Source: Comamonas testosteroni ATCC 11996
Lineage (GTDB): Bacteria; Pseudomonadota; Gammaproteobacteria; Burkholderiales; Burkholderiaceae_C
Direction of reading: 5' to 3'
Assembly: GCF_000241525.1 (NCBI RefSeq)
Contig: NZ_AHIL01000026.1
Span: 279,649-343,648 of the forward strand
DNA length: 64,000 nucleotides
In this document: positions 34,792-43,225 of the stretch, piece after piece
Layout of the letters: every line of letters starts with the position of its first letter
Position numbering within the stretch: position 1 is the first letter of the stretch
Made by a program: the position numbers and the translations under genes
The notes under the pieces: generated by a model
Seen by the model: the letters and a program-made list of their open reading frames with translations, nothing else
Told to the model about the DNA's origin: nothing
Database searches by the model: none

Positions 34792-35739
34792 TCAGGATAC
34801 GCGAACGAATTGCTGCTCGGTCACTGTGCTTCCCCACTGCGCCCCTTGCTCCTCCTTCTGCAGCTTGAAGCCAAAAGACTCATACAGCTTGCGAGCTGCG
34901 TCCAACCCCCTGAATGTCCACAGATGGACTTCACGGAACCCACGTATATCGCAGAATGTCATCGCCTCTGTCATCAACAGCCTGCCGACACCGCTACCGC
35001 GACAGCCATCGTCCAAGATGAACCATCGCAGATGGGCCCTGTTGTCCCCCAGGTCCTGCCCGTCTATCGCGAGCGAACCAACAATTCGGTCATTGAGCAG
35101 AGCGGTCCACACCCTATTGCATGGCTCGTTCAACCGTCCGGCGAACTCAGCCGCTCCGCTTGCAACCTGGCTCTCGAAAAACTGCCCGAAATTGGAGTGC
35201 TTCGAGTAGAACGCCGCATGCATTTCGGCAATGCGTCCAACCAGTCCGGGGCGATATCCTGCGCTGACAGTGATTGGGCTTTGCTGTTTTTCTGCCATAT
35301 TCAAGCGGTGGGCTTTAAGCGCTCCTGCATATGCAGACAAGCCCTGTGCAACCGCTTGTTGCTGGGAGCGATTGAGGTGCTGAAACGCACTTTGCACCTG
35401 CATCTGGCCATAGGAGTGAATCTGCCTGACTGTGCTGTGCCCCTGGGCAGTCAACTGCAATAGCTTGAAACGGCCGTCATCGACAGCAGCCACTTCCTTG
35501 ATCTCTCCTGCTGCAACCAGCTTCGCAAGCATTCGGCTGACGCTTGACTTCTCCAGCCCCAAAAGCTGCACAAGTTGAACTGAGGTCATGTCTTCATGGG
35601 CGTCGATTTCAAGCAATGCATGCACAGCCGATGCCGAGTAATCAGTTGTGGCCAGTGTCGGCTGCATGAAGCCGAGCTCTCTTACCAGGGTGCGGGAGTC
35701 GGCTCGAATCGAGTCAATTTCAGACATGGTGTTGGTCAT
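34792..35739 (-). CDS. MarR-GNAT fusion protein
   Basis: The 315-residue product joins a MarR-type winged helix to a GNAT acetyltransferase. The winged-helix region (about residues 10-140) includes TSVQLVQLLGLEKSSVSRMLAKLVAAG. The GNAT domain (residues 155-315) has the acetyl-CoA loop DDGCRGSGVGRLLMTEAM and LWTFRGLDAARKLYESFGF. Such fusions are known but uncommon; they may link sensing to acetylation of a toxic amine or metabolite. GAGGGCAC fixes the start at 35739. An 18-bp palindrome 35 bp upstream is a likely autoregulatory site. Confidence 0.9.
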   Translation of the reverse strand: MTNTMSEIDSIRADSRTLVRELGFMQPTLATTDYSASAVHALLEIDAHEDMTSVQLVQLLGLEKSSVSRMLAKLVAAGEIKEVAAVDDGRFKLLQLTAQGHSTVRQIHSYGQMQVQSAFQHLNRSQQQAVAQGLSAYAGALKAHRLNMAEKQQSPITVSAGYRPGLVGRIAEMHAAFYSKHSNFGQFFESQVASGAAEFAGRLNEPCNRVWTALLNDRIVGSLAIDGQDLGDNRAHLRWFILDDGCRGSGVGRLLMTEAMTFCDIRGFREVHLWTFRGLDAARKLYESFGFKLQKEEQGAQWGSTVTEQQFVRVS

Positions 35740-35773
35740 TTGTGCCCTCAAGCAATCAATATCGGTTGCAATA

Positions 35774-35791
35774 TACAACTATATAGTTGTA
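35774..35791. promoter_or_regulatory. 18-bp perfect palindrome, MarR-GNAT operator candidate
   Basis: TACAACTATATAGTTGTA matches the usual MarR pattern of two TTG/CAA-containing half-sites around an AT-rich centre, and lies in the promoter region of the fusion gene. Confidence 0.7.
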
Positions 35792-35953
35792 ATGAGCAAC
35801 TGATTTGTGCTGCAGCCTATCCTGGGTAGATGGCTGCCCATGGGCAGATACAGCACGCCAGCCATTCCATCGCGGAATGTCAGTCAAGGCGCCCATGTTG
35901 ATTTCCTCGTAAAACTGACTGCCGGAGGGCTAGTGGGTCACTTCTGGGCGGAT

Positions 35954-36097
35954 ATCAACCGCCTGGCAGAGGTTGCAGAGCGTCTTAGCCGTAGCGTCAA
36001 GACAGTCAGTTCGCAGAATATGACCGCGATGCGCAAGCTCAAGGCGAAGTTCAATCAGGAGCTGATGGCGTTTTGCCAGAATAGTGGCGTGTTTTAG
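35954..36097 (+). pseudogene. LuxR/NarL-type helix-turn-helix remnant
   Basis: NRLAEVAERLSRSVKTVSSQ and NMTAMRKLKAKFNQEL match the DNA-binding helices of RcsB-like response regulators (typically EIA-LHRS-KTVS-QK-SAM-KL), with a stop soon after. Receiver domain and start are absent. Confidence 0.5.
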
Positions 36098-36307
36098 CAA
36101 TGAGATGAGATCGCTTGCCATGGTGCCCGCCAACCGGTTATGAGGTGGGTTCGACTCTGGGTACTGTTCCTGCACCGGCCCCGGATCTCTGTCCACGACA
36201 AAACGCCTTCAGTAGGCCTTCATAAGCTCTTCATGAGTCCTTTTTCAGAGTGTGCGGAGAGCTTTCCAATGAAGGTCTCCTGCGCTGCACGCTCAATTCA
36301 CGCTTCT

Positions 36308-37186
36308 CTAGCAAAGGCTGGTCGGTTCAGACCGCCATCGCATCAACACCTGCGTGCCTCCACCATAGCGGGGTTGGATGTGAAGGTCGCCGCCGATGTT
36401 TCGCATGCGATGAAACATGTTGATGACGCCTTGCCCGGACTTGCCGGGGTTGTTGAGCACAGCTCGAAGATCGAAGCCCTTGCCGTTGTCTTCTATGCTC
36501 AGATACCAGTCCCAGCCGAAGCTCTGCAGATCGCCTTGTTGATAGGGCTCCAGGGTCAGCCACATCTCGGTTGCATGGGCGTGCTCTATGGCGTTGCTTA
36601 TGCCGGCCTGAACGATGGCCAGGATTTCATGCGCAACGCGGTCTCTGGGAAGCGGCAGCGTTGTCTGCTGGCCGACCCCGAGCTCAGGGTCGGTCAACTG
36701 CCAGTGCAGTACAAGGCCTTTTCTTTGAAGCGCGGGCTCCAGCCGGTAACGCAATCGCGCCAGGCGCATGGCCAGGTTGTCGGATTGCGCATCCATGGAG
36801 TCGACGATCAGGCGCAGGTCCAGCAGCGATTGCTCAAGGACTTTTCTGGCAGGGCCATCTTCAACCGAGGACTGTGAGTTCATCAGGTTCAAGGCCTCTA
36901 CCAACTGGCTGCCCAGGGTGTCGTGCAGGTCTGACGCGATGCGCTTGCGCTCTTCCTGGACTTCTTTTGAGGGTTGGGCACTGACGCGCAGCCTGGCCTT
37001 GATGAGACGATAGATTCGAGGAGTGTAGTGAAGCGAGATAAGCAATCCGCTCAAAGCCACCAAAATACTGAAGACAAAAAACCAATTCTGATCTCGCAGT
37101 GGTGTGAGAAAACACCAGCTCAGTATGGTAATGGTCTGAAGGAAAACGGTTGTTGCCCTCCAACCGATATTTTTCAGTGATTCCAT
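36308..37186 (-). CDS. NarX-type sensor histidine kinase with two membrane helices
   Basis: The 292-residue protein begins MESLKNIGWRATTVFLQTIT and has two helices (about residues 10-28 and 36-54) with almost no periplasmic loop. The HisKA_3 phosphorylation box ERKRIASDLHDTLGSQ (H88) and the ATPase domain with SNAIEHAHA, EDNGKGFDL and GGGTQV follow. The signal is therefore probably membrane- or cytosol-derived. The start at 37186 is preferred to a TTG 14 codons upstream. It follows the response regulator after 44 bp. Confidence 0.9.
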   Translation of the reverse strand: MESLKNIGWRATTVFLQTITILSWCFLTPLRDQNWFFVFSILVALSGLLISLHYTPRIYRLIKARLRVSAQPSKEVQEERKRIASDLHDTLGSQLVEALNLMNSQSSVEDGPARKVLEQSLLDLRLIVDSMDAQSDNLAMRLARLRYRLEPALQRKGLVLHWQLTDPELGVGQQTTLPLPRDRVAHEILAIVQAGISNAIEHAHATEMWLTLEPYQQGDLQSFGWDWYLSIEDNGKGFDLRAVLNNPGKSGQGVINMFHRMRNIGGDLHIQPRYGGGTQVLMRWRSEPTSLC

Positions 37187-37230
37187 ACGCTTGCCATCTC
37201 GGGCTATAGATATAGAAAATGCCTTCAAAT

Positions 37231-37995
37231 TTATATCAGCCCACGCAAAGAGGCGGCTTTCACAGCATGAGCTCTTGTCTTGGCCTGCAATTTTCGGTAC
37301 ATGTTCTTTACATGCGTGGATACGGTCAATGTGCTTATCTTGAGGTGCGTGGATATTTCAGGAGAGCTGTAGCCGCAGGCAATGAGTTTCAGTATTTCTA
37401 TTTCTCGCTCAGAAAGTTTCTCTTCCTTGGTGAGGCTTGACGCCGGAACGACATAAGTTTGTGATCTACTGACCAGCGACAGGATTTTCTTGGCAAGAGA
37501 TGGAGTAATGGATGCACCGCCATTGGCTACTTGCAATACAGCTTGTGCGTAGTCGCCAAACCAGGAGTTTTTCAGCAAATAGCCTACAGCACCTTTCTCG
37601 AAAGCCTGAAAGACCTTTTCATCTCTTTCAGTTACCGAGACGATAATGCTTTGCACATGTGGGTGTGTGCCCTGGACAAGTTCAAGCAAATCCAGACCTT
37701 CGCCGTCGCCCAGGTTGAGATCAATCATCAGAACGTCGAAGTCGTGCTGCTGAATGCTCTTGCGTGCCTCACGCAGGCTGCAGGCATGCCCAACCAGCAG
37801 GGTTCTTGAGTCGCCCATCAGATCCTGGGCAATCACTCTGCGGATATGGCTGTCGTCGTCCACCAGAAAGACGCGAACGGGCTGCTCTCGCTGGCCCACC
37901 ATGTGCCCTGGCCACATCGAGTGGCTAAGCGATGGAGGGGCGTCATTTTGATGGGTGAACAAGGGCGGGCAAGATGAAGTCTGGACGGCTTGCAT
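37231..37995 (-). CDS. NarL/LuxR-type response regulator
   Basis: The 254-residue protein has an unusual 38-residue N-terminal extension, then a receiver domain starting VRVFLVDDDSHIRRVIAQDL with the phosphoacceptor aspartate in DVLMIDLNLGDGEG and lysine in AVGYLLKNSW. A C-terminal helix-turn-helix follows, LSEREIEILKLIACGYSSPEISTHLKIS and TVSTHVKNMYRKL in pattern. It is the first gene of the pair with the histidine kinase. Its 5' side opens onto a very AT-rich region. Confidence 0.93.
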   Translation of the reverse strand: MQAVQTSSCPPLFTHQNDAPPSLSHSMWPGHMVGQREQPVRVFLVDDDSHIRRVIAQDLMGDSRTLLVGHACSLREARKSIQQHDFDVLMIDLNLGDGEGLDLLELVQGTHPHVQSIIVSVTERDEKVFQAFEKGAVGYLLKNSWFGDYAQAVLQVANGGASITPSLAKKILSLVSRSQTYVVPASSLTKEEKLSEREIEILKLIACGYSSPEISTHLKISTLTVSTHVKNMYRKLQAKTRAHAVKAASLRGLI

Positions 37996-38560
37996 AGATG
38001 GCTCCCGACGAAAAGACCAGGGGGCTTGAATACTCTAGGAAACTAATTAGTGCGCATTGGGAAATCCATAGAAAATGTCAAATAATGTCAATTTTTACTG
38101 AATTTACAAAATGAATCCTGGGAAATGGGTAGCTGCTTGATGTTGTGTTTGTTGAGTTGTGTTATTAACATAATTAATTGATTTAACTTCGTTAATTGAA
38201 TTTTTAAATCAATATGAAATTGAAATAAATCATCGCTAATTTTGTGCTATTGCATTGTTGGGTTGGATATCGATGGTGTATCTGAATTATTAATTTGGCG
38301 TATTTGTTGGGCAATATTTTTTAGAGATTAAGGTGAGTATTTTTGAATGGTATGAAATGTTTCAATTGATATCTGATACGCCGAATTTTTATTCTTTAGA
38401 GATTGGAAGAAAAGAAGGGAGATAATTCTCAGACCTTCCATTTCGAGGAATCAATGCAGGAAAGAATATGGTTTTGAGCGAGTGGGCGACATTCAAGGTT
38501 TGAGGGTGGCCGTATCGGGTCATTACCGTGGCGTACCGGACTTATTGACAAAATACCTTC
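37996..38560. other. AT-rich intergenic region
   Basis: About 560 bp that is visibly far richer in A+T than the rest of the window, especially 38040-38420. It contains many TTAATT and AATT runs and no supported gene. It lies upstream of the response regulator and could be a xenogeneic-silencer binding region or an acquired segment. Confidence 0.6.
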
Positions 38561-38660
38561 AGTAGCTTGGGAAATTGCCATTCAGAAATGGCATGAAATA
38601 TCGCTGATTGCCCTGGCGGTTATTGCATCGCCCGGTATTGCCTTGGAGCCGCGACCACAA

Positions 38661-38722
38661 CCCTTGGTACGTCGTTGCTTCGCCTTGTCGTACTGCTGTA
38701 CTGGCTGCGGCTTCGCGCGGCG
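38661..38722 (-). repeat. Dispersed intergenic repeat, copy 4
   Basis: Reverse orientation: CCCTTGGTACGTCGTTGCTT, then GTACTGCTGTAC and GGCTTCGCGCGGCG. It lies just past the 3' end of the LysR gene. Confidence 0.75.
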
Positions 38723-38778
38723 GGTGATTCAATTCGAGCAGCCTGCAGGGCAGCAGGGCAGGGTCTCCGCTTGCGGCC

Positions 38779-39663
38779 TTACTGGGCCGCTTCTGCGCGA
38801 ATCCAGTCCAGGAAGGCGCGCACTTCGGGGCGGTCAGCCGCACTAGGGCGGGTCACGGCGTAGTAGGCGAATCTTGCCGGCCAGGGCTTGTCCAGTACCT
38901 GAATGAGCCGGCCTGTCGCGATTTCTTCCTGGGCATATGCCTGCGGCACCAGCGCCAGGCCCTGTCCAGCTTCCGCCGCGCGGATGAGAAGGAAGTCGTC
39001 TTCAAATGCGCTGCCGCGCTGCGCACGCGCGTCGTCGGCCACCCCGTGTGCCTTGAGCCAGAGCGGCCAATCTGCGCGGTCTCCGTCGTGGAGCAGGGGG
39101 TAGTCAAGGCAATCGCGTGCCTCATTGATCACCGCCCCCTGGCAGGTCTTCAAAAACTCGGGTGAGGCGACAGGTGTCAGAACCGGCGCCATGAGGCAGG
39201 TGACCTCAAGCCCGGGATAGTCGCCCAGCCCATGGCGCAAGGCGACATCCACGCGGTCACGTCGCAGGTCTACCAGCTCAGACGTTGCTTCCACGCGGAT
39301 TTCGATGTCGAGGTGCAATTGCTTGAAGCGCCCAAGCCGAGGTACCAGCCACGATGCCGCAAACGGTGCGACGGTGCTGACCGTCAGGCTGCGTTCTCCC
39401 TTGCTGCGTTCCAGGGCATGCATCGCCTGGTCGATCTGAAGAAACGCTTCACGCAGCCTGGGGTACACGCTGGCACCTGCCTCGGTCAGCCGCATGCCAA
39501 GGCGTTCACGTTCGAGCAAGACAACTCCCAGGCGGTCTTCCAGTACGCGGATTTGCTGGCTTACGGCGCTGGGGGTGACGTGCAGGGCCTGCGCTGCGGC
39601 CTTGACGCTTTTGCGCTGCCCAACTTCTACGAATGTGCGCAATGCCTGCAAGGGATAGCTCAT
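38779..39663 (-). CDS. LysR family regulator, GcvA-like
   Basis: The 294-residue protein MSYPLQALRTFVEVGQRKSV has the helix-turn-helix VKAAAQALHVTPSAVSQQIRVLE and the GcvA-type effector start SLTVSTVAPFAASWLVPRL. It is divergent from the GST/monooxygenase operon. Two similar palindromes lie in the 118-bp gap, one beside each start codon. Confidence 0.93.
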   Translation of the reverse strand: MSYPLQALRTFVEVGQRKSVKAAAQALHVTPSAVSQQIRVLEDRLGVVLLERERLGMRLTEAGASVYPRLREAFLQIDQAMHALERSKGERSLTVSTVAPFAASWLVPRLGRFKQLHLDIEIRVEATSELVDLRRDRVDVALRHGLGDYPGLEVTCLMAPVLTPVASPEFLKTCQGAVINEARDCLDYPLLHDGDRADWPLWLKAHGVADDARAQRGSAFEDDFLLIRAAEAGQGLALVPQAYAQEEIATGRLIQVLDKPWPARFAYYAVTRPSAADRPEVRAFLDWIRAEAAQ

Positions 39664-39667
39664 ATTT

Positions 39668-39686
39668 AATTTAGATTTTCTAAATT
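39668..39686. promoter_or_regulatory. LysR operator candidate, regulator-proximal
   Basis: AATTTAGATTTTCTAAATT is a palindrome with 8-bp perfect arms and a 3-bp centre, 5 bp from the LysR start codon; it probably mediates autorepression. Confidence 0.65.
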
Positions 39687-39760
39687 TATTGGGAAGAAAT
39701 AATCGCTTTATATAAGGCGTTTTTCATCTGAGAATTTGTGATGCCGGCGATTTCTATGGT

Positions 39761-39777
39761 TTTAGATTATCTACAAA
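39761..39777. promoter_or_regulatory. LysR operator candidate, target-proximal
   Basis: TTTAGATTATCTACAAA repeats the core of the site at 39668 with one added base, directly before the GST start codon. Confidence 0.5.
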
Positions 39778-39781
39778 TTCA

Positions 39782-40405
39782 ATGTTGCATCTCTACTCCG
39801 ACAGTTCCCCCAATGGCTTCAAGGCGACAATCGCGCTTGAAGAGCTTTCTTTGCCTTACCAACTGCACCATGTGCGCATCGATGAAGGCGAGCACCGTCA
39901 ATCCGCCTTTCTTGCGCTGAACCCCCACGGCCGTATTCCGGTACTCGAGGACAGCGAGACAGGTGTCGTGCTGTTCGAGTCGGCGGCGATTCTCTTGTAC
40001 CTGGCGGACAGGACCGGAAAGCTGTTGCCGGCAGATCCGCGAGCCCGCTGGGAGGCGATCAAGTGGCTGCAGTTCCATGCATCCAGCGTGGGGCCGCTGC
40101 TGGGCCAGCGCGTGCACTTCGAGCTGTTTGCTGATGAACCCATTGCGCCGGCAATCGAGCGTTACCGGCGCCTGACGCAGGAAGCGTTCACGGTGCTGGA
40201 TCAAGCGCTGGCGGGCCGTCCGTATCTGGCCGGCGACGACTACTCTATTGCAGACATTGCCCATTTCGGCTGGACGCACATCGCGCGAATCATCCATTTC
40301 GACTTTAGCCAGCACCACCATCTCAGTGCATGGCACGAGCGGGTTGCGGCTCGAGCGGCTGTACGCAAAGGCATCACGCTGCCCGCACCAGCAACCGGTG
40401 CATGA
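39782..40405 (+). CDS. Glutathione S-transferase family protein
   Basis: The 207-residue protein has the thioredoxin-like N-terminal domain (MLHLYSDSSPNGFKATIALEEL, then NPHGRIPVLEDSETG and the glutathione-contact ESAAILLYLAD) and the helical C-terminal domain ending in the N-capping region YSIADIAHFGW. It is similar to the YfcG/Ure2p-like group, which often has disulfide reductase or conjugating activity. Its stop overlaps the next start (ATGA). Confidence 0.92.
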   Translation: MLHLYSDSSPNGFKATIALEELSLPYQLHHVRIDEGEHRQSAFLALNPHGRIPVLEDSETGVVLFESAAILLYLADRTGKLLPADPRARWEAIKWLQFHASSVGPLLGQRVHFELFADEPIAPAIERYRRLTQEAFTVLDQALAGRPYLAGDDYSIADIAHFGWTHIARIIHFDFSQHHHLSAWHERVAARAAVRKGITLPAPATGA

Positions 40406-41466
40406 ATGAACATCTCGCGAGTCCAGCAATGAAAGCATCCAGACCCTCTGAGCACACGGGCGGTTCCTCCTACGCCGCGTTTTTCGGACACCCCGGCTAC
40501 CGACGCATGTTTTCGCCGGACAGGTTGACCTTGGGCATCTTTCTGCCGCTGCGCAGCTACAGAGGCGATATGTCGGTGCTGCGCGGCCAGTCGGACCTGG
40601 TCGCCGAGATCGACAGCTACGGCTTTGCCGCCGTGTGGGTGCGTGATGTGCCTTTGCTCGATCCATCGTTTGGAGATGCCGGGCAGGTGTTCGATCCCTT
40701 CACCTATCTGGCCTACCTGGCGGCCCGAACCAGGAAGGTGGCCTTGGCAACGGGCAGCGCCGTCATCTCCTTGCGTCACTCGATTGATCTGGCCAAGGCA
40801 GCCACGACCATTGACCAGCTTTCCGGCGGCCGTCTGGTGATGGGGGTAGCCTCTGGCGACAGGCCGATTGAGTTTCCGGCCTACGGGCTGGAGCACAGTG
40901 CCCGGGCGGAGCGCTTTTCCCTGGCGCTCTCCTATATACGCCAGCTCATGCATGCCGGTCATCTGGACATCGACTCGCCGCTGGGACGTTTTGAAGGTGC
41001 CGAGTTCCTGCCCAAGCCTGTGTCCGCAAGCATTCCGATGATGGTGACAGGCTCGTCCGGGCAGTCACTGGAGTGGATTGCCGAGCATGCGGATGGATGG
41101 CTGACCTATCCCAATGCCACCCACACCCCTAGGGGCCCTCAGCATCTGGCGGAGAAGATTCGGGCCTGGCGTGAACTTGTCCCCGGAGGGGCATTCAGGC
41201 CGCACATGACAAACGAATGGATCGATCTGGTGGATGATCCCGGCTATCCTCGGACCCCCTTGCACGGTGGCTATGTTCTGCGCACCGGGCGAAAAGGGCT
41301 GATGGCCTTGCTTGAAGCGTGGCAGGCGGCAGGGGTGAACCATGCCGCGCTTGGCATTCAGTTTTCACAACGCCCGCCAGCCGAGGTGCTGGAGGAGCTG
41401 GCCAGGGAGGTGCTGCCGCACTTTCCCTCGCACGAAGGACCGTCGGCGGCGTCCGCTGTCTGGTGA
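40402..41466 (+). CDS. Luciferase-like monooxygenase (LLM class oxidoreductase)
   Basis: From the ATG overlapping the GST stop, the product has 354 residues and is a flavin-dependent TIM barrel. It has RLTLGIFLPLRSY, AEIDSYGFAAVWVRDVPL, LATGSAVISLRHSIDLAKAA and HADGWLTYP, the pattern of LLM oxidoreductases acting on reduced FMN or F420. Translational coupling to the GST suggests a joint detoxification or desulfurisation step. An in-frame ATG at 40429 is an alternative start. Confidence 0.88.
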   Translation: MNEHLASPAMKASRPSEHTGGSSYAAFFGHPGYRRMFSPDRLTLGIFLPLRSYRGDMSVLRGQSDLVAEIDSYGFAAVWVRDVPLLDPSFGDAGQVFDPFTYLAYLAARTRKVALATGSAVISLRHSIDLAKAATTIDQLSGGRLVMGVASGDRPIEFPAYGLEHSARAERFSLALSYIRQLMHAGHLDIDSPLGRFEGAEFLPKPVSASIPMMVTGSSGQSLEWIAEHADGWLTYPNATHTPRGPQHLAEKIRAWRELVPGGAFRPHMTNEWIDLVDDPGYPRTPLHGGYVLRTGRKGLMALLEAWQAAGVNHAALGIQFSQRPPAEVLEELAREVLPHFPSHEGPSAASAVW

Positions 41467-41508
41467 GAAACACAGAACCGGCTCGGGAATGACCAACCCG
41501 GAGCAATC

Positions 41509-42000
41509 ATGGACAAGAAAACCTCAAGCAAGAGAACCCCAATGCCGAGTGCAGTGAAAATTCGCCCCCTGGAAATGAGTGATCGAGCGCCATGGTGCGA
41601 TCTCTACCGCCAGTACGCACATTTCTACCAGTCGCCCATGACCGATGCGATCCTGGATCGAACCTGGTCGTGGCTGATGGATCCGCGCCACCCGATGGAA
41701 GGGCTGGTCGCAGAGTCGGAGGAGCGCCATTTGCTGGGATTGGCGCATTTTCGCGCGTGCCCTGAACCGCTGATCGCGCAGGACGTCGGGTTTCTCGACG
41801 ACCTGTTCGTGGCTCAAGGCCAGCGTGGCTCAGGTATAGGCCGCAGCCTGATCATGGGCGTGGCTGCCAAAGCGCGGGAACGGGGCTGGCCCGTGGTGCG
41901 CTGGATTACCGCTGGCAGCAATGCCCAGGCGCGCCAGCTCTACGACAAGCTTGCATCGGCAACCGACTGGGTCACTTACGACCTCGATGTGCAGCGATAG
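41509..42000 (+). CDS. GNAT family N-acetyltransferase
   Basis: The 163-residue product has the GNAT fold with FLDDLFVAQGQRGSGIGRSL (acetyl-CoA pyrophosphate loop) and WITAGSNAQARQLYDKLA. The first 15 residues are poorly conserved, and an in-frame start at MPSAVKIRPL is possible. It follows the monooxygenase after 42 bp and may belong to the same transcript. The acceptor is unknown. Confidence 0.85.
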   Translation: MDKKTSSKRTPMPSAVKIRPLEMSDRAPWCDLYRQYAHFYQSPMTDAILDRTWSWLMDPRHPMEGLVAESEERHLLGLAHFRACPEPLIAQDVGFLDDLFVAQGQRGSGIGRSLIMGVAAKARERGWPVVRWITAGSNAQARQLYDKLASATDWVTYDLDVQR

Positions 42001-42131
42001 CGAGCATATTCGACGGTCTGGTCCGGGCCTGACTGTGGCCATCGCGGTCAGGCACCGAACCGACATCCGGGCGGCAACAAGGTGGTCATTGAAATGCCGG
42101 GCTGTAGCAGGGCAGTGGAGATGAACCCGTG

Positions 42132-42668
42132 TCAGTGCTCTTGTGAGGTCGCGATCGCCTTGAGGAATGTCGAAGCCTCTGAAGGCTCGGCAAATTCAAT
42201 CCATTGCAGATGCGCGAACTCGCCATGCTCGCGCAGAGCGGCGAACTTCGACTGGTTTTTTGCATAGGTGGATAGCGACCAGAGAAGTACTGAGTCTTTC
42301 GAGAAAAAGGCCAGCCGCAGTGACTCCCGGTTTCCATGCGACAGACGCTTGCGGGTGATGCCATGGCCAAGAGTGCGCCGGAGCAGGCGAGAAAATACGG
42401 TGAAGCGACCGTAGTTGAGCCACACGACATGTGTGGCTTGTGACCAAAGCACGTCTCGAACAGCACTGTAGTTCCCGTCGGCTACCCAGCATTCTCCTTG
42501 AGTAGCTTCAACAACTGAATGCCTGAACTGCTCGGGTGGCACTGCTTGCCAGTCTTGCCCCCAGTAGTGCGAATCCAGTTCGATATATGAGGCCCGGATC
42601 TTGCGCGCCAGCTTTTTGGCAAAGGTGGATTTTCCAGCGCCACTGGTGCCGATCACTAGATAGCGCAT
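42132..42668 (-). CDS. P-loop kinase-like protein (adenylate kinase/topology modulator family)
   Basis: The 178-residue product starts MRYLVIGTSGAGKSTFAKKLA with a perfect Walker A, followed by YIELDSHYW and WVADGNYSAVRDVLW. This is the arrangement of FlaR/adenylate kinase-like proteins often annotated as DNA topology modulation. Its substrate is not known. AGGACT lies before the ATG at 42668; a longer frame lacks resemblance. Confidence 0.85.
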   Translation of the reverse strand: MRYLVIGTSGAGKSTFAKKLARKIRASYIELDSHYWGQDWQAVPPEQFRHSVVEATQGECWVADGNYSAVRDVLWSQATHVVWLNYGRFTVFSRLLRRTLGHGITRKRLSHGNRESLRLAFFSKDSVLLWSLSTYAKNQSKFAALREHGEFAHLQWIEFAEPSEASTFLKAIATSQEH

Positions 42669-42702
42669 CTGAGTCCTGTGTTGCCAAGAGCGGTTAACAA
42701 GG

Positions 42703-42792
42703 CCCGGCAAACCGAAGGCTTGCGCTTGAGACGAGACGCGAAGCCGAGGGCTGTGAGAAGTACGACAAGGCGGCGCAACGACGTATCAAGGG
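42703..42792 (+). repeat. Dispersed intergenic repeat, copy 5
   Basis: Forward orientation: CCCGGCAAACCGAAGG, GAGACGAGACGCGAAGCC, AGAAGTACGACAAGGCG and ACGACGTATCAAGGG. It lies 35 bp upstream of the kinase-like gene start, in the 422-bp gap that otherwise holds no clear gene. Confidence 0.78.
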
Positions 42793-43090
42793 TTGTTAGC
42801 TGCTCTCAATGACTGCCAGCCATGCTGACCATAGGTGAGGGAAACGATGAATTTCAATGTACGCGAGTCACGCAGCAATGTCGCTGCTGGCCAGGCTGTG
42901 GCCGCTGCAAATCGCTCGGCTGGATTTTAGTCCAGCGACTGCGTCTGGCTGGTAGGTGAGAGCCTCGGAACGACCCAGAGGGGACAGTGCATAACCAACC
43001 TAAAATTGATCAAGGGTCCACGATGCGGCATATCGGTAGGGGCCAAACATGCCCAATGGAAAGATTGGTTTTTTCGGGAGACTTCACCGT

Positions 43091-43225
43091 ATGAAGGCAT
43101 TGCAACTCATCGTTATAGTGATTGTGGTTGGCGCGCTTTTTCTAGTGGTGAACGGATTGTTCTCTGCGTGGGCGTTGCTTGAGCTGGCTTGGTCGACGAT
43201 TCTCAGCTTCGTAAATCTCTTTTGA
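43091..43225 (+). CDS. Small single-helix membrane protein, 44 residues
   Basis: MKALQLIVIVIVVGALFLVV begins a 44-residue frame with one long membrane helix and a hydrophobic, tryptophan-containing tail. GGGAGAC lies nine bases upstream. Such short proteins are easily missed; the family is unknown and the ribosome site plus amphipathic ending are the only support. Confidence 0.45.
   Translation: MKALQLIVIVIVVGALFLVVNGLFSAWALLELAWSTILSFVNLF

Noticed and set aside
42847..42930. 27-codon frame after the dispersed repeat copy 5
   Set aside because: Has a moderate GAGGG-like site but is too short, without membrane or domain features.
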